The notes under the pieces were generated by a model. The model had not been told where the DNA came from. It saw only the letters and a list, made by a program, of their open reading frames with translations, and did not search any database. From contig JBGTLT010000200.1 of NCBI GenBank assembly GCA_041743975.1, positions 1 to 64,000 on the forward strand: a stretch of DNA of 64,000 nucleotides, read 5' to 3'. Below are positions 35,360 through 43,894 of this stretch, in pieces. The stretch's first letter is position 1. The number at the start of each line of letters is the position of its first letter. Both the position numbers and the translations under genes were made by a program. This DNA comes from JTS-RE37 sp041743975. Its GTDB lineage: Bacteria > Bacteroidota > Bacteroidia > Flavobacteriales > Flavobacteriaceae.

Positions 35360-36223
35360 ATGTTTCAGAAAGCTGCCAATCAGGGTTCAATCCTTATTTT
35401 ATATGCCATTCTTTGTTGCAGTTGCGTGAACCTCAAGGCAGTTGGGAACTACTCGCATGAAGCTGTTGCAGGGATGGAACAGTTTGAATGGTTACCCTAT
35501 GGTTTTGAAATGCATTGTGAAGCAAGCTGCCTGGACAAAAATATTAGGGACCGCAATGTCAATCCGGGTCCCTGCGATTGTTCCGCTGATAAGAGGGCCG
35601 ACAGTATCAACAGGGTAATCTATTCGGCAGCCCATGATTATTTTCAAGGCCTGGCAATGCTGGCCAATAACGGGAAAGCACAGCTCAATACAGCTGGACT
35701 TACAGGGACGCTGGTAGCGGGCGACTTTGGCCCAGTTTTTCTCAATACAGAACAGGCGGAGGCCTACTCCCTGCTGAGCAACACCCTTATAAGGGCGCTT
35801 ACCGATAAGTTCAGGAGCCGCAAGCTCAGCGTTCATGTAGCACGGGCAGACAGGCCAATTGAGGTCATACTTGAATACCTGGACCTCAACCTGGCCGGTA
35901 ACCTATACCAAAAACTGGAAGTTCGGAAAAGGAGGCTTAAGGGTTTCTATTTTGATCTTGCACGTAACCCGGAACTATCTCTTTACGAGCGAACCAAATT
36001 TGTTGAAGATTATTACCGGCACCTGGAGGATGTATCTGTAAGGCAGGAAACGTTGCAAGCGTATTCCGAGATCATTAAGGTAATACAGGAAGGGCATAAA
36101 AAATTGGCGAATCAGCTCGAAAACCCGAAGGATTCGCACACACGGCAGGAATTGTCGCAAGCTGGCAGCAGACTTCACGCAACCATTAAGGATTTTAAGG
36201 CAATCGGGGGATGGGACAATTGA
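35360..36223 (+). CDS. Hypothetical lipoprotein
   Basis: A 287-residue predicted lipoprotein. The ATG at 35360 gives MFQKAANQGSILILYAILCCSC, whose LCCSC end is a lipobox; a TTG seven codons earlier is possible. An N-terminal Cys-rich loop (MHCEASCLDKN, GPCDCSADKR, near residues 50-75) is followed by a long helical region rich in charged residues (QETLQAYSEIIKVIQEGHKKL). No known domain is recognised. It overlaps the next gene by 13 bases, so the two are expressed as a unit. Confidence 0.75.
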   Translation: MFQKAANQGSILILYAILCCSCVNLKAVGNYSHEAVAGMEQFEWLPYGFEMHCEASCLDKNIRDRNVNPGPCDCSADKRADSINRVIYSAAHDYFQGLAMLANNGKAQLNTAGLTGTLVAGDFGPVFLNTEQAEAYSLLSNTLIRALTDKFRSRKLSVHVARADRPIEVILEYLDLNLAGNLYQKLEVRKRRLKGFYFDLARNPELSLYERTKFVEDYYRHLEDVSVRQETLQAYSEIIKVIQEGHKKLANQLENPKDSHTRQELSQAGSRLHATIKDFKAIGGWDN

Positions 36224-36603
36224 ATGCACACCAGGCAAACGACCTGGCAAACCACTTTCTGGCCATGGCCACAGCTATAGGGGATTACAGATATGGGGAG
36301 ATTAACAATCTCAGCTCGGATGAAAACCAGCAATTAAAAGAAATACACCAGGTATTGCTTGATATAGCTGATGAACTTTATACCCGCTCTGCAAACCTGG
36401 TAATGGACGAGGTTTCGGCATCGCTTCGTCACATCAATGACATCAGCACCAATATACAGGAGACGTTCCAAAGCATAGTTGATGTCCAGAAGGCAATAGA
36501 CCGGGCCACACAGCTTGTAAGTCTTGGGACCTCGGTATTGAACCGGGACCCCCTGGCGATCAAAGACTCACTCACATCCATCCTTACTACACAAGACACC
36601 TGA
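36211..36603 (+). CDS. Hypothetical helical protein, coupled to the preceding lipoprotein
   Basis: A 130-residue protein that is almost entirely helical with heptad-like spacing (LADIYTRSANLVMDEVSASLRHINDISTNI region), no signal peptide and no membrane segment. It starts 13 bases inside the end of the lipoprotein gene in a different frame, a sign of translational coupling. The two products may form a complex, although one is predicted lipidated and the other cytoplasmic, which argues for caution. No family recognised. Confidence 0.65.
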   Translation: MGQLNAHQANDLANHFLAMATAIGDYRYGEINNLSSDENQQLKEIHQVLLDIADELYTRSANLVMDEVSASLRHINDISTNIQETFQSIVDVQKAIDRATQLVSLGTSVLNRDPLAIKDSLTSILTTQDT

Positions 36604-36775
36604 CAATTTATAACGATGGATGCGGACCTGCAACAAGTGGCCTCCCCGTGCAGCAGTTAATTTGGTGCACACAGGTCATCTGAAGAGATTGTTTATCCCT
36701 GGCAAACAGATGTAGAAAACAGGGTATTTGTTAAAATAAAATCTCAAAAAGGGAGACTGTTAAAATTTTTAAATG

Positions 36776-36783
36776 TACTTTTG
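36776..36783 (+). promoter_or_regulatory. Promoter -7 element of the cold-shock gene
   Basis: TACTTTTG (TAnnTTTG) lies 28 bases before the ATG at 36811. The leader is very AT-rich, in contrast to the rest of the window. Confidence 0.6.
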
Positions 36784-36810
36784 CTCTTTATTAATTATTT
36801 AATTTTTATT

Positions 36811-37005
36811 ATGAGTAAAGGAACAGTAAAATTCTTCAATGATTCCAAAGGTTACGGATTTATTACAGAAGAAGGTTCAGAAGAAGATCACTTTGTACAC
36901 ATTTCTGGCTTAATTGACGAAGTACGTGAAGGTGATGTTGTAGAATTTGAACTACAACAAGGAAAAAAAGGATTGAACGCCGTTAATGTTAAAGTAATAG
37001 ACTAG
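36811..37005 (+). CDS. cspA: Cold-shock domain protein
   Basis: A 64-residue CspA-type OB-fold protein that binds single-stranded RNA and DNA and melts mRNA structure. RNP1 (KGYGFI) and RNP2 (HFVHIS) are both present, and the start MSKGTVKFFND is the usual one; 10 codons upstream in frame are AT-rich leader. The codon usage is strongly biased to A/T-ending codons, as in highly expressed genes of this phylum. It has its own promoter and a perfect terminator. Confidence 0.97.
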   Translation: MSKGTVKFFNDSKGYGFITEEGSEEDHFVHISGLIDEVREGDVVEFELQQGKKGLNAVNVKVID

Positions 37006-37035
37006 GTACGAAACGATTTAATTTTTTTTTAGCAG

Positions 37036-37066
37036 AAACCCTGACAGCAATGTCAGGGTTTTTTTT
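37036..37066 (+). terminator. Intrinsic terminator of the cold-shock gene
   Basis: AAACCCTGACA and TGTCAGGGTTT form a perfect 11-base stem with a GCAA tetraloop, followed by T residues to 37066. Confidence 0.92.
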
Positions 37067-37402
37067 GGCTACCAGGATTAGTATGGGCATTTGTTCCTGA
37101 AATTATCCGGACGTGTCCTCCACGGAGCCATAGTTGATATTGTAGGGTTATCCTTAGGAGGGTTATCATACTGCCAACGACAAACAGGTTTAATGCTTTG
37201 AAAATTTCAGGATGCAACTTTTCTTACTAATCTTTTTGGTGCTGATAGCCATAAATTTCATCCTTCTGGCAATGTCTTCCAGGAAGACCGGATAAATAAT
37301 CTGAAAGCTTGTAACTGGTGGGCATCCTTGCACTAAGCATAGGATTCCCGGCCTATCCGGTGTTGAAATAGTCAATTACTCAAGGGAAATACCGGGTAAT
37401 GC
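37067..37402. other. Intergenic region downstream of the cold-shock gene
   Basis: 336 bases before the convergent peptidyl-prolyl isomerase gene. It contains one tiny membrane-peptide gene (37212-37295). The rest shows no coding sequence or structure that I recognise. Confidence 0.5.
37212..37295 (+). CDS. Tiny single-pass membrane peptide
   Basis: ATG to TAA encodes a 27-residue peptide that is one hydrophobic helix (residues 3-21) ending in SSRKTG, a positive C-terminal cap placing that end in the cytoplasm. It resembles the peptide encoded at 52581-52691: both have the pattern L-x-N-x2-LL-x2-[FM]-S in the second half of the helix, with the Asn at residue 15 in both. It is too short for ordinary gene callers. 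No good ribosome-binding site or promoter is obvious, so expression is uncertain. Confidence 0.45.
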   Translation: MQLFLLIFLVLIAINFILLAMSSRKTG

Positions 37403-38335
37403 CTATGTTACTTTCAGCAGTTCCACATCAAAAACAAGGGTCGCATTAGGGGGTATTACTCCTCCTGCCCCGGCACTGCCATAGGCCAGATGCGGCGGGA
37501 TCACAAAACGGGCTTTGTCTCCTACCTGTAATAGTCCGATTCCTTCATCCCATCCGGGGATGACTTGTCCTACACCCAACTGGAAATCTATAGGTTCCTT
37601 TCTTTTATAAGAGGAATCAAATACAGTACCCCCTGTAAGGGAACCTTCATAGTGGACTGAAACTGTAGCGCCCTTCCGTGCCTGGTCACCTTCACCTTTT
37701 TGTATAATCTTATATCGCAAGCCACTTTCGGTATTCTCAAATCCGGCTGCCACCTTATCCAATTCTGTGGCCGCCTTTTGTTTTTCTTCAGTAAGCCTCT
37801 TTTCGGCAGCGCCCCTGAACGTTTCGAAAGCTTTTCTGGCGTCCCATTTTTTGGCCTGTTCCCCAACACGTATAATTTCAACGGATGAAATCTTATCGCC
37901 CTGGGCAATGTTATCCACAACATCCTGACCCTCTTCAACATATCCAAAAACCGTGTGTTTGTTATCTAGCCAGGGTGTTGCAACATGCGTGATAAAAAAC
38001 TGGCTGCCATTGGTTCCCGCACCTGCATTGGCCATGGACATTACGCCCGGACCAGCATGTGTTAACGATGCATCAAATTCATCATCGAACTTGTACCCCG
38101 GGCCTCCGGTCCCTGTTCCCTGTGGACATCCCCCCTGGATCATAAAATCAGGAATAACCCTGTGAAATTTTAATCCGTCATAATAGGGTTCCCCCTTGCC
38201 TTTGACCGTATTATCCTGCATGCCTTCGGCCAAAGCCACGAAATTCCCCACGGTCCCGGGGGTTTTTTCATAGGTTAAGGTCACCAGTATTTTTCCTTTG
38301 GAAGTATTGAATTTAGCGTATATCCCGTCTTGCAT
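37403..38335 (-). CDS. Dual-family peptidyl-prolyl isomerase: cyclophilin fused to FKBP
   Basis: A 310-residue fusion. Residues about 5-150 are a cyclophilin (FHRVIPDFMIQGGCPQGTGTGGPGYKFDDE, MANAGAGTNGSQFFITHVATPWLDNKHTVFG), with the catalytic Arg in FHR and the Gln-Phe-Phe core. Residues about 200-310 are an FKBP (GATVSVHYEGSLTGGTVFDSSYKRKEPIDFQLGVGQVIPGWDEGI, and AYGSAGAGGVIPPNATLVFDVELL). The linker is a charged helix. Cyclophilin-first (CFBP) immunophilins are known from Bacteroidota. No signal peptide, so it is a cytoplasmic folding helper with two active sites. Confidence 0.95.
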   Translation of the reverse strand: MQDGIYAKFNTSKGKILVTLTYEKTPGTVGNFVALAEGMQDNTVKGKGEPYYDGLKFHRVIPDFMIQGGCPQGTGTGGPGYKFDDEFDASLTHAGPGVMSMANAGAGTNGSQFFITHVATPWLDNKHTVFGYVEEGQDVVDNIAQGDKISSVEIIRVGEQAKKWDARKAFETFRGAAEKRLTEEKQKAATELDKVAAGFENTESGLRYKIIQKGEGDQARKGATVSVHYEGSLTGGTVFDSSYKRKEPIDFQLGVGQVIPGWDEGIGLLQVGDKARFVIPPHLAYGSAGAGGVIPPNATLVFDVELLKVT

Positions 38336-38387
38336 GGTATTTTTATTAAATGAGGTGCAAAGGTACTAATTTTCAGAGGGAATCCGG

Positions 38388-39800
38388 TCAGGGCTTTTGT
38401 TGTTCTCTGCCTTTGTGGTTCATGCTTCCTGCAGTGCCATATTTATCAAATAAATAAACCAAACTGGCCATTGTTGCGGCTCCCAGTTCCAATTCTCTTT
38501 TATTGATATGTTCGAAAGTATCATTTTCGGAATGATGGTGATCAAAGTAGCGCTGGCTGTCCGGTATCAATCCGGCCAGGACCATACCATCATGCTTCAG
38601 CGGCCCGATATCCGCGCCACTGCCACCCTTTGTGAAGGAATGTACCAGGTAGGGTTCGAACAGGTTTTTCCATGAAAGGACCCTTTCCATATTCTCATCT
38701 GAACAATCAAAGGAAAACCCACGTGGTGTAAACCCACCGGCATCACTCTCCAGTGCAAAGACATGGTTTTCCTGTTTGGAGTTAGCTTCTTCGGCGTATT
38801 TTGTGCCACCCCGCAAACCGTTTTCTTCGTTCATAAAAAGCACTACCCGCAGCGTTCGCTTGGGCTTGTAACCGATCAGTTTCAGCAATCGAAGGACCTC
38901 CATGCTTTGTACACAGCCGGCACCATCATCGTGTGCGCCATCCCCAAGGTCCCATGAGTCCAGGTGACCTCCAACAACCAGGATCTCCTCCGGGAGGCTG
39001 CTACCTTTCACTTCCCCGATAACATTATAGGAAAGCACATCCTCCAGTTGTTTGCAATTTTGTTTAAAATAGAATTTAAGGTCCGGATTTAACCGAAGTG
39101 TGGTACTCAATAACTCCGCCCCTTTGATACTGACAGCAGCAGCCGGTATACGCTGCGATTCCGGGAGGTCGCCATATGTCATGGATCCGGTATGGGGGTA
39201 ATCATCAGACCGGAGGTTCATAGAACGTACTATTACACCAACTGCTCCGTACTCTGCTGCTTCCATAGCCCCTGAATGCCGTTGGTCAACGGAACCCGAA
39301 TAAGCCTGGAAGGTATTGATCAGGGTGGGGTCCATAGGACGGTTAAAGAAAACAATTTTGCCGGCTACTTTAGACTTGCCAAGAGTGGCAAGTTCCTCGT
39401 TGCTTTTTACTTCGATGACATTTGCCTTTACACCGGTCAGCGGTGTTGCCACGGACCCACCCAGCGCACATATGGGCACATTGCTTGTTATTCCGGGTGC
39501 AGTCTCCAGGTATGCAAATTCCGGGGTTCCCCTAACCCATTTTGGCACCATAACAGGCTGAAGCCAAACGCGGTCCAGGCCCAGTAAATCCAATTGCAGT
39601 TTTGTGTAATCAACCGCCTGTTCGGCCTGCACCGATCCGGAAAGCCTTCCGCCTATCTGGTTAGACAAATAATTCAGCCAGTCATAAGCTTTACCCTGGG
39701 TAAGTGCTGTGGCATATATCCTGCTTATCTGTTGCTCGTCTGTTTGTTGCCCAAATCCCTGGCTCATAACAAACAGCAACAGTATCCCTATTCTTTTCAT
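38388..39800 (-). CDS. Secreted M28 family metallopeptidase
   Basis: A 470-residue zinc aminopeptidase/carboxypeptidase with signal peptide MKRIGILLLFVMSQGFGQ. A PA-like insertion domain lies at about residues 110-240. The M28 domain has the metal ligands GGHLDSWDLGDGAHDDGAG, NEENG with the catalytic Glu, ESDAG and a C-terminal HHHSENDT. It removes N- or C-terminal residues of peptides in the periplasm, or outside the cell. Its start codon overlaps the end of the PPK2 gene by four bases (ATGA), so it is the second gene of an operon with a kinase, an odd pairing. Confidence 0.93.
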   Translation of the reverse strand: MKRIGILLLFVMSQGFGQQTDEQQISRIYATALTQGKAYDWLNYLSNQIGGRLSGSVQAEQAVDYTKLQLDLLGLDRVWLQPVMVPKWVRGTPEFAYLETAPGITSNVPICALGGSVATPLTGVKANVIEVKSNEELATLGKSKVAGKIVFFNRPMDPTLINTFQAYSGSVDQRHSGAMEAAEYGAVGVIVRSMNLRSDDYPHTGSMTYGDLPESQRIPAAAVSIKGAELLSTTLRLNPDLKFYFKQNCKQLEDVLSYNVIGEVKGSSLPEEILVVGGHLDSWDLGDGAHDDGAGCVQSMEVLRLLKLIGYKPKRTLRVVLFMNEENGLRGGTKYAEEANSKQENHVFALESDAGGFTPRGFSFDCSDENMERVLSWKNLFEPYLVHSFTKGGSGADIGPLKHDGMVLAGLIPDSQRYFDHHHSENDTFEHINKRELELGAATMASLVYLFDKYGTAGSMNHKGREQQKP

Positions 39801-40681
39801 GCTTTTCCCTTTTCCAGTTGTGCCCGGTAGGCTTCGATATTTCCCTTGATCTTATCGTCCATTTCGGGCTCCCGGATATCCGTATATTTTTGAAGTTCTT
39901 CCAGTAAAATGGAGGCCACAATTTTACGGGTTGCGTCTTTGTTATCTGCGGGTACCACATACCACGGAGCATAGTTCTTCGAAGTGCGGTTGATCGCCTC
40001 TTCATAACAGTCCTGATAGGCATCCCATAGTTCCCTTTCTTTGAGGTCGCCAGGGGAAAACTTCCAGTTTTTTTCCTTTAACTGCAACCTCCGTAACAAG
40101 CGTAGCCGCTGTTCATCCTTTGACAGATGCAGGAAGAATTTGAAGATGATGGTCCCGTTGGAGGCCAGGTGGCGTTCAAAATTGTTAATCTCTTCAAAGC
40201 GCCGGTCCCAAAATTCCTGATCGATGTCGGTCACACTATGTATCCCAGGGATATTTTCTCCGAGGATATATTCAGGATGAACCCGGGTAACCAATACATT
40301 TTCATAATGGGTACGGTTGAAGACTCCTAATTTGCCCTTTGGGGGTAAAACAAGATAATGCCTCCACAGGTAATCATGGTCCAGTTCCAATTCCGTCGGT
40401 ACCTGAAAACTGTGTACCTCTACCCCACTTGCATTGCAATCCTTAAAAACTTCACGAATAAGGCTATCCTTACCGGAAGTATCCATCCCCTGGAGGCAGA
40501 TCAGCACGGCATACTCTCCATGGGCATACAGGGTATTCTGAAATTTGCCCAATTCCTTACGTACATCCTCAAGGGCATCCTCCAGCTCATTTTCGGATGC
40601 ATCCAGGTCCTCCCTGGTGTCCATTTCAGACAATTTAATCCTGTTTTCAGCCTTATATGCTGTTATTATTACCTGCTTCAT
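39797..40681 (-). CDS. PPK2 family polyphosphate kinase
   Basis: A 294-residue PPK2 class protein that phosphorylates nucleotides with polyphosphate. The start is placed at MKQVIITAYKAENRIKL; the frame extends 16 codons further upstream. The Walker A is in LICLQGMDTSGKDSLIREVF (near residue 60), the second motif is FNRTHYENVLVTRVHPEYI, and a Walker B/lid region includes IIFKFFLHLSKDEQRLRLLRRL. These are the PPK2 marks. It can serve to recycle GTP or ATP from polyphosphate. It is followed by the M28 peptidase gene with four-base overlap. Confidence 0.95.
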   Translation of the reverse strand: MKQVIITAYKAENRIKLSEMDTREDLDASENELEDALEDVRKELGKFQNTLYAHGEYAVLICLQGMDTSGKDSLIREVFKDCNASGVEVHSFQVPTELELDHDYLWRHYLVLPPKGKLGVFNRTHYENVLVTRVHPEYILGENIPGIHSVTDIDQEFWDRRFEEINNFERHLASNGTIIFKFFLHLSKDEQRLRLLRRLQLKEKNWKFSPGDLKERELWDAYQDCYEEAINRTSKNYAPWYVVPADNKDATRKIVASILLEELQKYTDIREPEMDDKIKGNIEAYRAQLEKGKA

Positions 40682-40871
40682 GGGCTGAATATAAAATAAA
40701 TTGTCGGTGTATGGTAACCACACGGACAAAAAATGTCCATTTAACCCGATATGAATGCCCTTTATCCAATATAAGCAGCATGGCCTGCTGATAGTCGAAA
40801 AAATAAGGAGGCGCGGCTCCTGGTTCGTATCTTTATTATACCTGAATTTTACCTAATCACTACGTTGTGCC

Positions 40872-41576
40872 ATGAGAAGACATCACCTGCTATCCGCCAT
40901 ACTCGCAATTGGGATCTTTAGTTCCTTTACCAAATGGGATTCTTCTGCCTGTGATTATGCCGGCTCCAATATCCATTATATAAAGAGTCAGACCCAGAAT
41001 GCAATTGCTGCATCGGATATCAATAATTCCCGCTACTTTGCTTATAAGGCTTTGAATGCTATTGAGAATTCAGGTAAACAGTTTGAGGCTTGCGGCTGCG
41101 ATTATGCGATCGAAAGCATAAATGAAGGGCTTCATAATTTGAAACTGGCAACCAGGGTTGCTTCGCTGAGTGGTACGCGGATACTGCTAAAAAGGGCCCT
41201 TGAGAATACATCAGGCAGCCTGGAAGCCCTGGACGAGCATGATGAAATGCACCAGAGTGAATATGCCAGTGACGTGTTGGCTATGAACACCAAGTCGGCA
41301 GATTCCGAAATAATAGGTATGAAACAGCCCGAGGGGGAAATGCTGCATATGAGGATAGACCAGTTTCTGGTGAATTACCGGAATTCCCTTGCCCAAATGA
41401 TGGAAACCGTGGAATGCAAGGAAGCGCATGCATTTGCGCTCAGGATTTATAACCACTGCGAACAGGAGTTACTGAAACCAGACCTTACAGAGCCCAAAAA
41501 ATACTACCACCTGAAAACCAAGGAAATCACATTTGAGGCCCTGCAGCAGCTGAATGGCTGTGCTGTCAATAGATAG
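40872..41576 (+). CDS. Exported helical hypothetical protein
   Basis: A 234-residue secreted protein. The signal peptide is MRRHHLLSAILAIGIFSSFTKWDSSA; the mature part begins CDYAGSNIHYIKSQTQNAIAASD. It shows two related helical hairpins: SDINNSRYFAYKALNAIENSGKQFEACGCDYA and the later GTRILLKRALENTSGSLEALDE. The CGCDYA pair suggests a disulfide. This layout (alpha-helical repeats, Cys-Gly-Cys) recurs in uncharacterised flavobacterial proteins. Location is the periplasm or outer surface. Function unknown; it diverges from PPK2. Confidence 0.75.
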   Translation: MRRHHLLSAILAIGIFSSFTKWDSSACDYAGSNIHYIKSQTQNAIAASDINNSRYFAYKALNAIENSGKQFEACGCDYAIESINEGLHNLKLATRVASLSGTRILLKRALENTSGSLEALDEHDEMHQSEYASDVLAMNTKSADSEIIGMKQPEGEMLHMRIDQFLVNYRNSLAQMMETVECKEAHAFALRIYNHCEQELLKPDLTEPKKYYHLKTKEITFEALQQLNGCAVNR

Positions 41577-41633
41577 CGATACATACATTCGGATAGATCG
41601 GAGGGCAAAGCTGGCAGTTAATCCGGACTATGA

Positions 41634-42797
41634 TTATTTACTGGCAAAAAGCGCAACGTCCTCCTCTGTAATTTCCTCACTCCCCAGAATAATAAGCCGT
41701 TCCACCACATTCCTGAGTTCCCGTATGTTCCCTGTCCATTCATAACCTTTTAGCAGGGCTATGGCCTTGTTTGAAAAAACCTTTTGGACGGTACCCTGTT
41801 CCATGGCAATCTTCTCTGCAAAATAATCGATTAACAATGGGATATCTTCCCTCCTTTCATTCAGGGAAGGTACCCGTATAAGGATGACGGCAAGTCGATG
41901 GTAGAGGTCTTCGCGAAATTTGCCCTCTGCAATTTCCTTGTTCAGATCCTTATTGGTAGCGGCTATCACCCGTACATCCACTTTGATATCTTTATCAGAC
42001 CCGACCCGGGAAATGGTATTTTCCTGGAGGGCACGAAGTACTTTTGCCTGTGCAGAGAGACTCATGTCCCCGATCTCGTCCAAAAAAATAGTTCCTTTAT
42101 TGGCGGCCTCAAATTTCCCGGCCCTGTCCCTGACCGAAGAGGTAAATGCCCCCTTTACGTGGCCAAAAAGTTCACTTTCGATCAATTCAGACGGGATAGC
42201 GGCGCAGTTAACTTCTATGAACGGGGCGTAGCTCCGTTCGCTTTTTTCGTGCAACCAATGGGCTACCAGCTCTTTGCCTGTTCCATTGGATCCGGTAATC
42301 AGCACCCGTGCATCGGTAGGAGCCACCTTGTCAATCATTTCCTTGATGTTGGATATCTCCTTGCTCTCCCCGACCATTTCATAATTCCTGCTCACCTTTT
42401 TTTTGAGGATGGTGTTTTCAACAACTAATTCCTTTCGATCCAAGGCATTGCGGACAGTGGTCAGCAACCTGTTCAGGTCGGGGGGTTTTGAAATATAATC
42501 GAAGGCCCCAAGCCGCATGGTGTTCACCGCGGTGTCTAAATCCCCGTGTCCGGAAATCATGATAAACGGGATCTCGGGCTTTAACTTCCGTGCAGCTTCC
42601 AATACCTCAACGCCATCCATCTTCGGCATTTTTATGTCGCAAAGTGCCAGGTCATAATCATTTTTGCGGATCATTTCAAGGCCTTTGAAACCGTCTTCCG
42701 CCTCTTCCACAGTATAGGCCTCATTCTCCTCAGTCAATATCTTTACCAAAACCCTCCGGATGGAAGCTTCATCCTCTATAACCAATATTTTTGACAT
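41634..42797 (-). CDS. NtrC-like response regulator lacking DNA-binding domain
   Basis: A 387-residue response regulator with an N-terminal receiver (phosphorylation Asp in ALCDIKMPKMDG, near residue 54) and a AAA+ domain (Walker A TGSNGTGKE, Walker B GTIFLDEIGDMS, sensor II region WTGNIRELRN). It stops at LFASK, just after the AAA+ domain. The Fis-type helix-turn-helix that NtrC proteins carry at the C-terminus is absent. The sigma-54-contact loop, GAFTGA in NtrC, reads GAFTSS here. It may therefore act without DNA binding or sigma-54, for example by oligomerising with a partner. No cognate histidine kinase is nearby. Confidence 0.9.
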   Translation of the reverse strand: MSKILVIEDEASIRRVLVKILTEENEAYTVEEAEDGFKGLEMIRKNDYDLALCDIKMPKMDGVEVLEAARKLKPEIPFIMISGHGDLDTAVNTMRLGAFDYISKPPDLNRLLTTVRNALDRKELVVENTILKKKVSRNYEMVGESKEISNIKEMIDKVAPTDARVLITGSNGTGKELVAHWLHEKSERSYAPFIEVNCAAIPSELIESELFGHVKGAFTSSVRDRAGKFEAANKGTIFLDEIGDMSLSAQAKVLRALQENTISRVGSDKDIKVDVRVIAATNKDLNKEIAEGKFREDLYHRLAVILIRVPSLNERREDIPLLIDYFAEKIAMEQGTVQKVFSNKAIALLKGYEWTGNIRELRNVVERLIILGSEEITEEDVALFASK

Positions 42798-43005
42798 ACA
42801 TTTTTTTATTAAATGAAATTACCGGACCTGAGGATACCCGAGGTCATATTATGCTCAATATAACAACTATCATGCAATACTCAATTTATTGCTTTCAGGC
42901 ACGCTTTTATTTTACCTTTTCGCAGTTCACTTCAGAAACATGAAATGGCAGTTACCCTGTAAAATACCAACTTGCCTCCGCAGGGATCCGGCAGGAGTTC
43001 ATCGC

Positions 43006-43893
43006 TTAGCTCCGGGGTCCGGGGGTCAATTCCCTATGTTCACCGGCAGCATGTTGAAAAAAATGAACATCCCGTTGCGGGAACGGAATGGTAACATTAT
43101 TTTCACGGAACCTGGAATCTATAATGTACCGTATCCGGCTCTTCAATTTTGGGTCTGAAAACGAATCCATGATAAAAAAATTCACTGAAAACAGTAAAGC
43201 GGAATCCCCAAAATCTTCAAATAGTACAAATGGCTCCGGGGAATTCAGCACGTCTTTTTGTGCAGCAACACACTGGAGCAACAACTCGGTCACCAAGGCT
43301 ACATCACTGCCGTAGGCTACCCCGACTTTTACGGATTCCCGGGTTGTGTTGTGATTCTGGGTATAATTATAAATAAGGTTCGTAAGAAAAATATGGTTAG
43401 GGATCACAATCACCTTGTCATCCCTTGTAATGGCCCTGGTGGTGCGTAACCTGATCTCAAAAACCCGGCCCACTTTATTATCAACCTCTATGATGTCTCC
43501 CACACGGAGGGACTGATCCATGATCATCAATATCCCTGAAATGATATCCTGGAAGAGGTACTGCAAGGCAAAACCAAGCCCGACAAACAACGCGGCGGAT
43601 GCTGTGAGTAAGACGGTAAGGTTCACCCCGGATGAGCTCAGGACCGTTACTACGATCAGAATATATAACAGGTATTTCAGGAACACAAAAATGCTTACGA
43701 ACCGGTTTTTGTCCGCTTCCGGCAATTTGGCGGTTACTACCTTATGTATCCATTTAAGGAGATAGGTTGCCAGTACCAGCGCTATGACTATGGCGAGCAT
43801 AGTAGCTACCGTAATGTTTATCTTTTCGCTGTCAAAGAGATTGTATGACATAAAATCCCTGATAGCCCTGAGGATGTTCTGCAACTTTTCCAT
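43006..43893 (-). CDS. Mechanosensitive ion channel, MscS family
   Basis: A 295-residue inner-membrane MscS homologue with three membrane segments. The pore helix region is GLGFALQYLFQDIISGILMIMDQSLRVGDIIEVDNKVGRVFEI, followed by the beta-domain DDKVIVIPNHIFLTNLIYNYT. It opens under hypo-osmotic shock to release solutes. It begins two bases after the stop of the ABC-2 permease gene, so it is the third gene of that operon. A link between the exporter and the channel is not obvious. Confidence 0.94.
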   Translation of the reverse strand: MEKLQNILRAIRDFMSYNLFDSEKINITVATMLAIVIALVLATYLLKWIHKVVTAKLPEADKNRFVSIFVFLKYLLYILIVVTVLSSSGVNLTVLLTASAALFVGLGFALQYLFQDIISGILMIMDQSLRVGDIIEVDNKVGRVFEIRLRTTRAITRDDKVIVIPNHIFLTNLIYNYTQNHNTTRESVKVGVAYGSDVALVTELLLQCVAAQKDVLNSPEPFVLFEDFGDSALLFSVNFFIMDSFSDPKLKSRIRYIIDSRFRENNVTIPFPQRDVHFFQHAAGEHRELTPGPRS

Positions 43894-43894
43894 A

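Noticed and set aside
42889..43158. 89-codon plus-strand frame antisense to the start of the MscS gene 3' region
   Set aside because: Begins with a TTG, lacks family resemblance and mostly mirrors the MscS coding strand.
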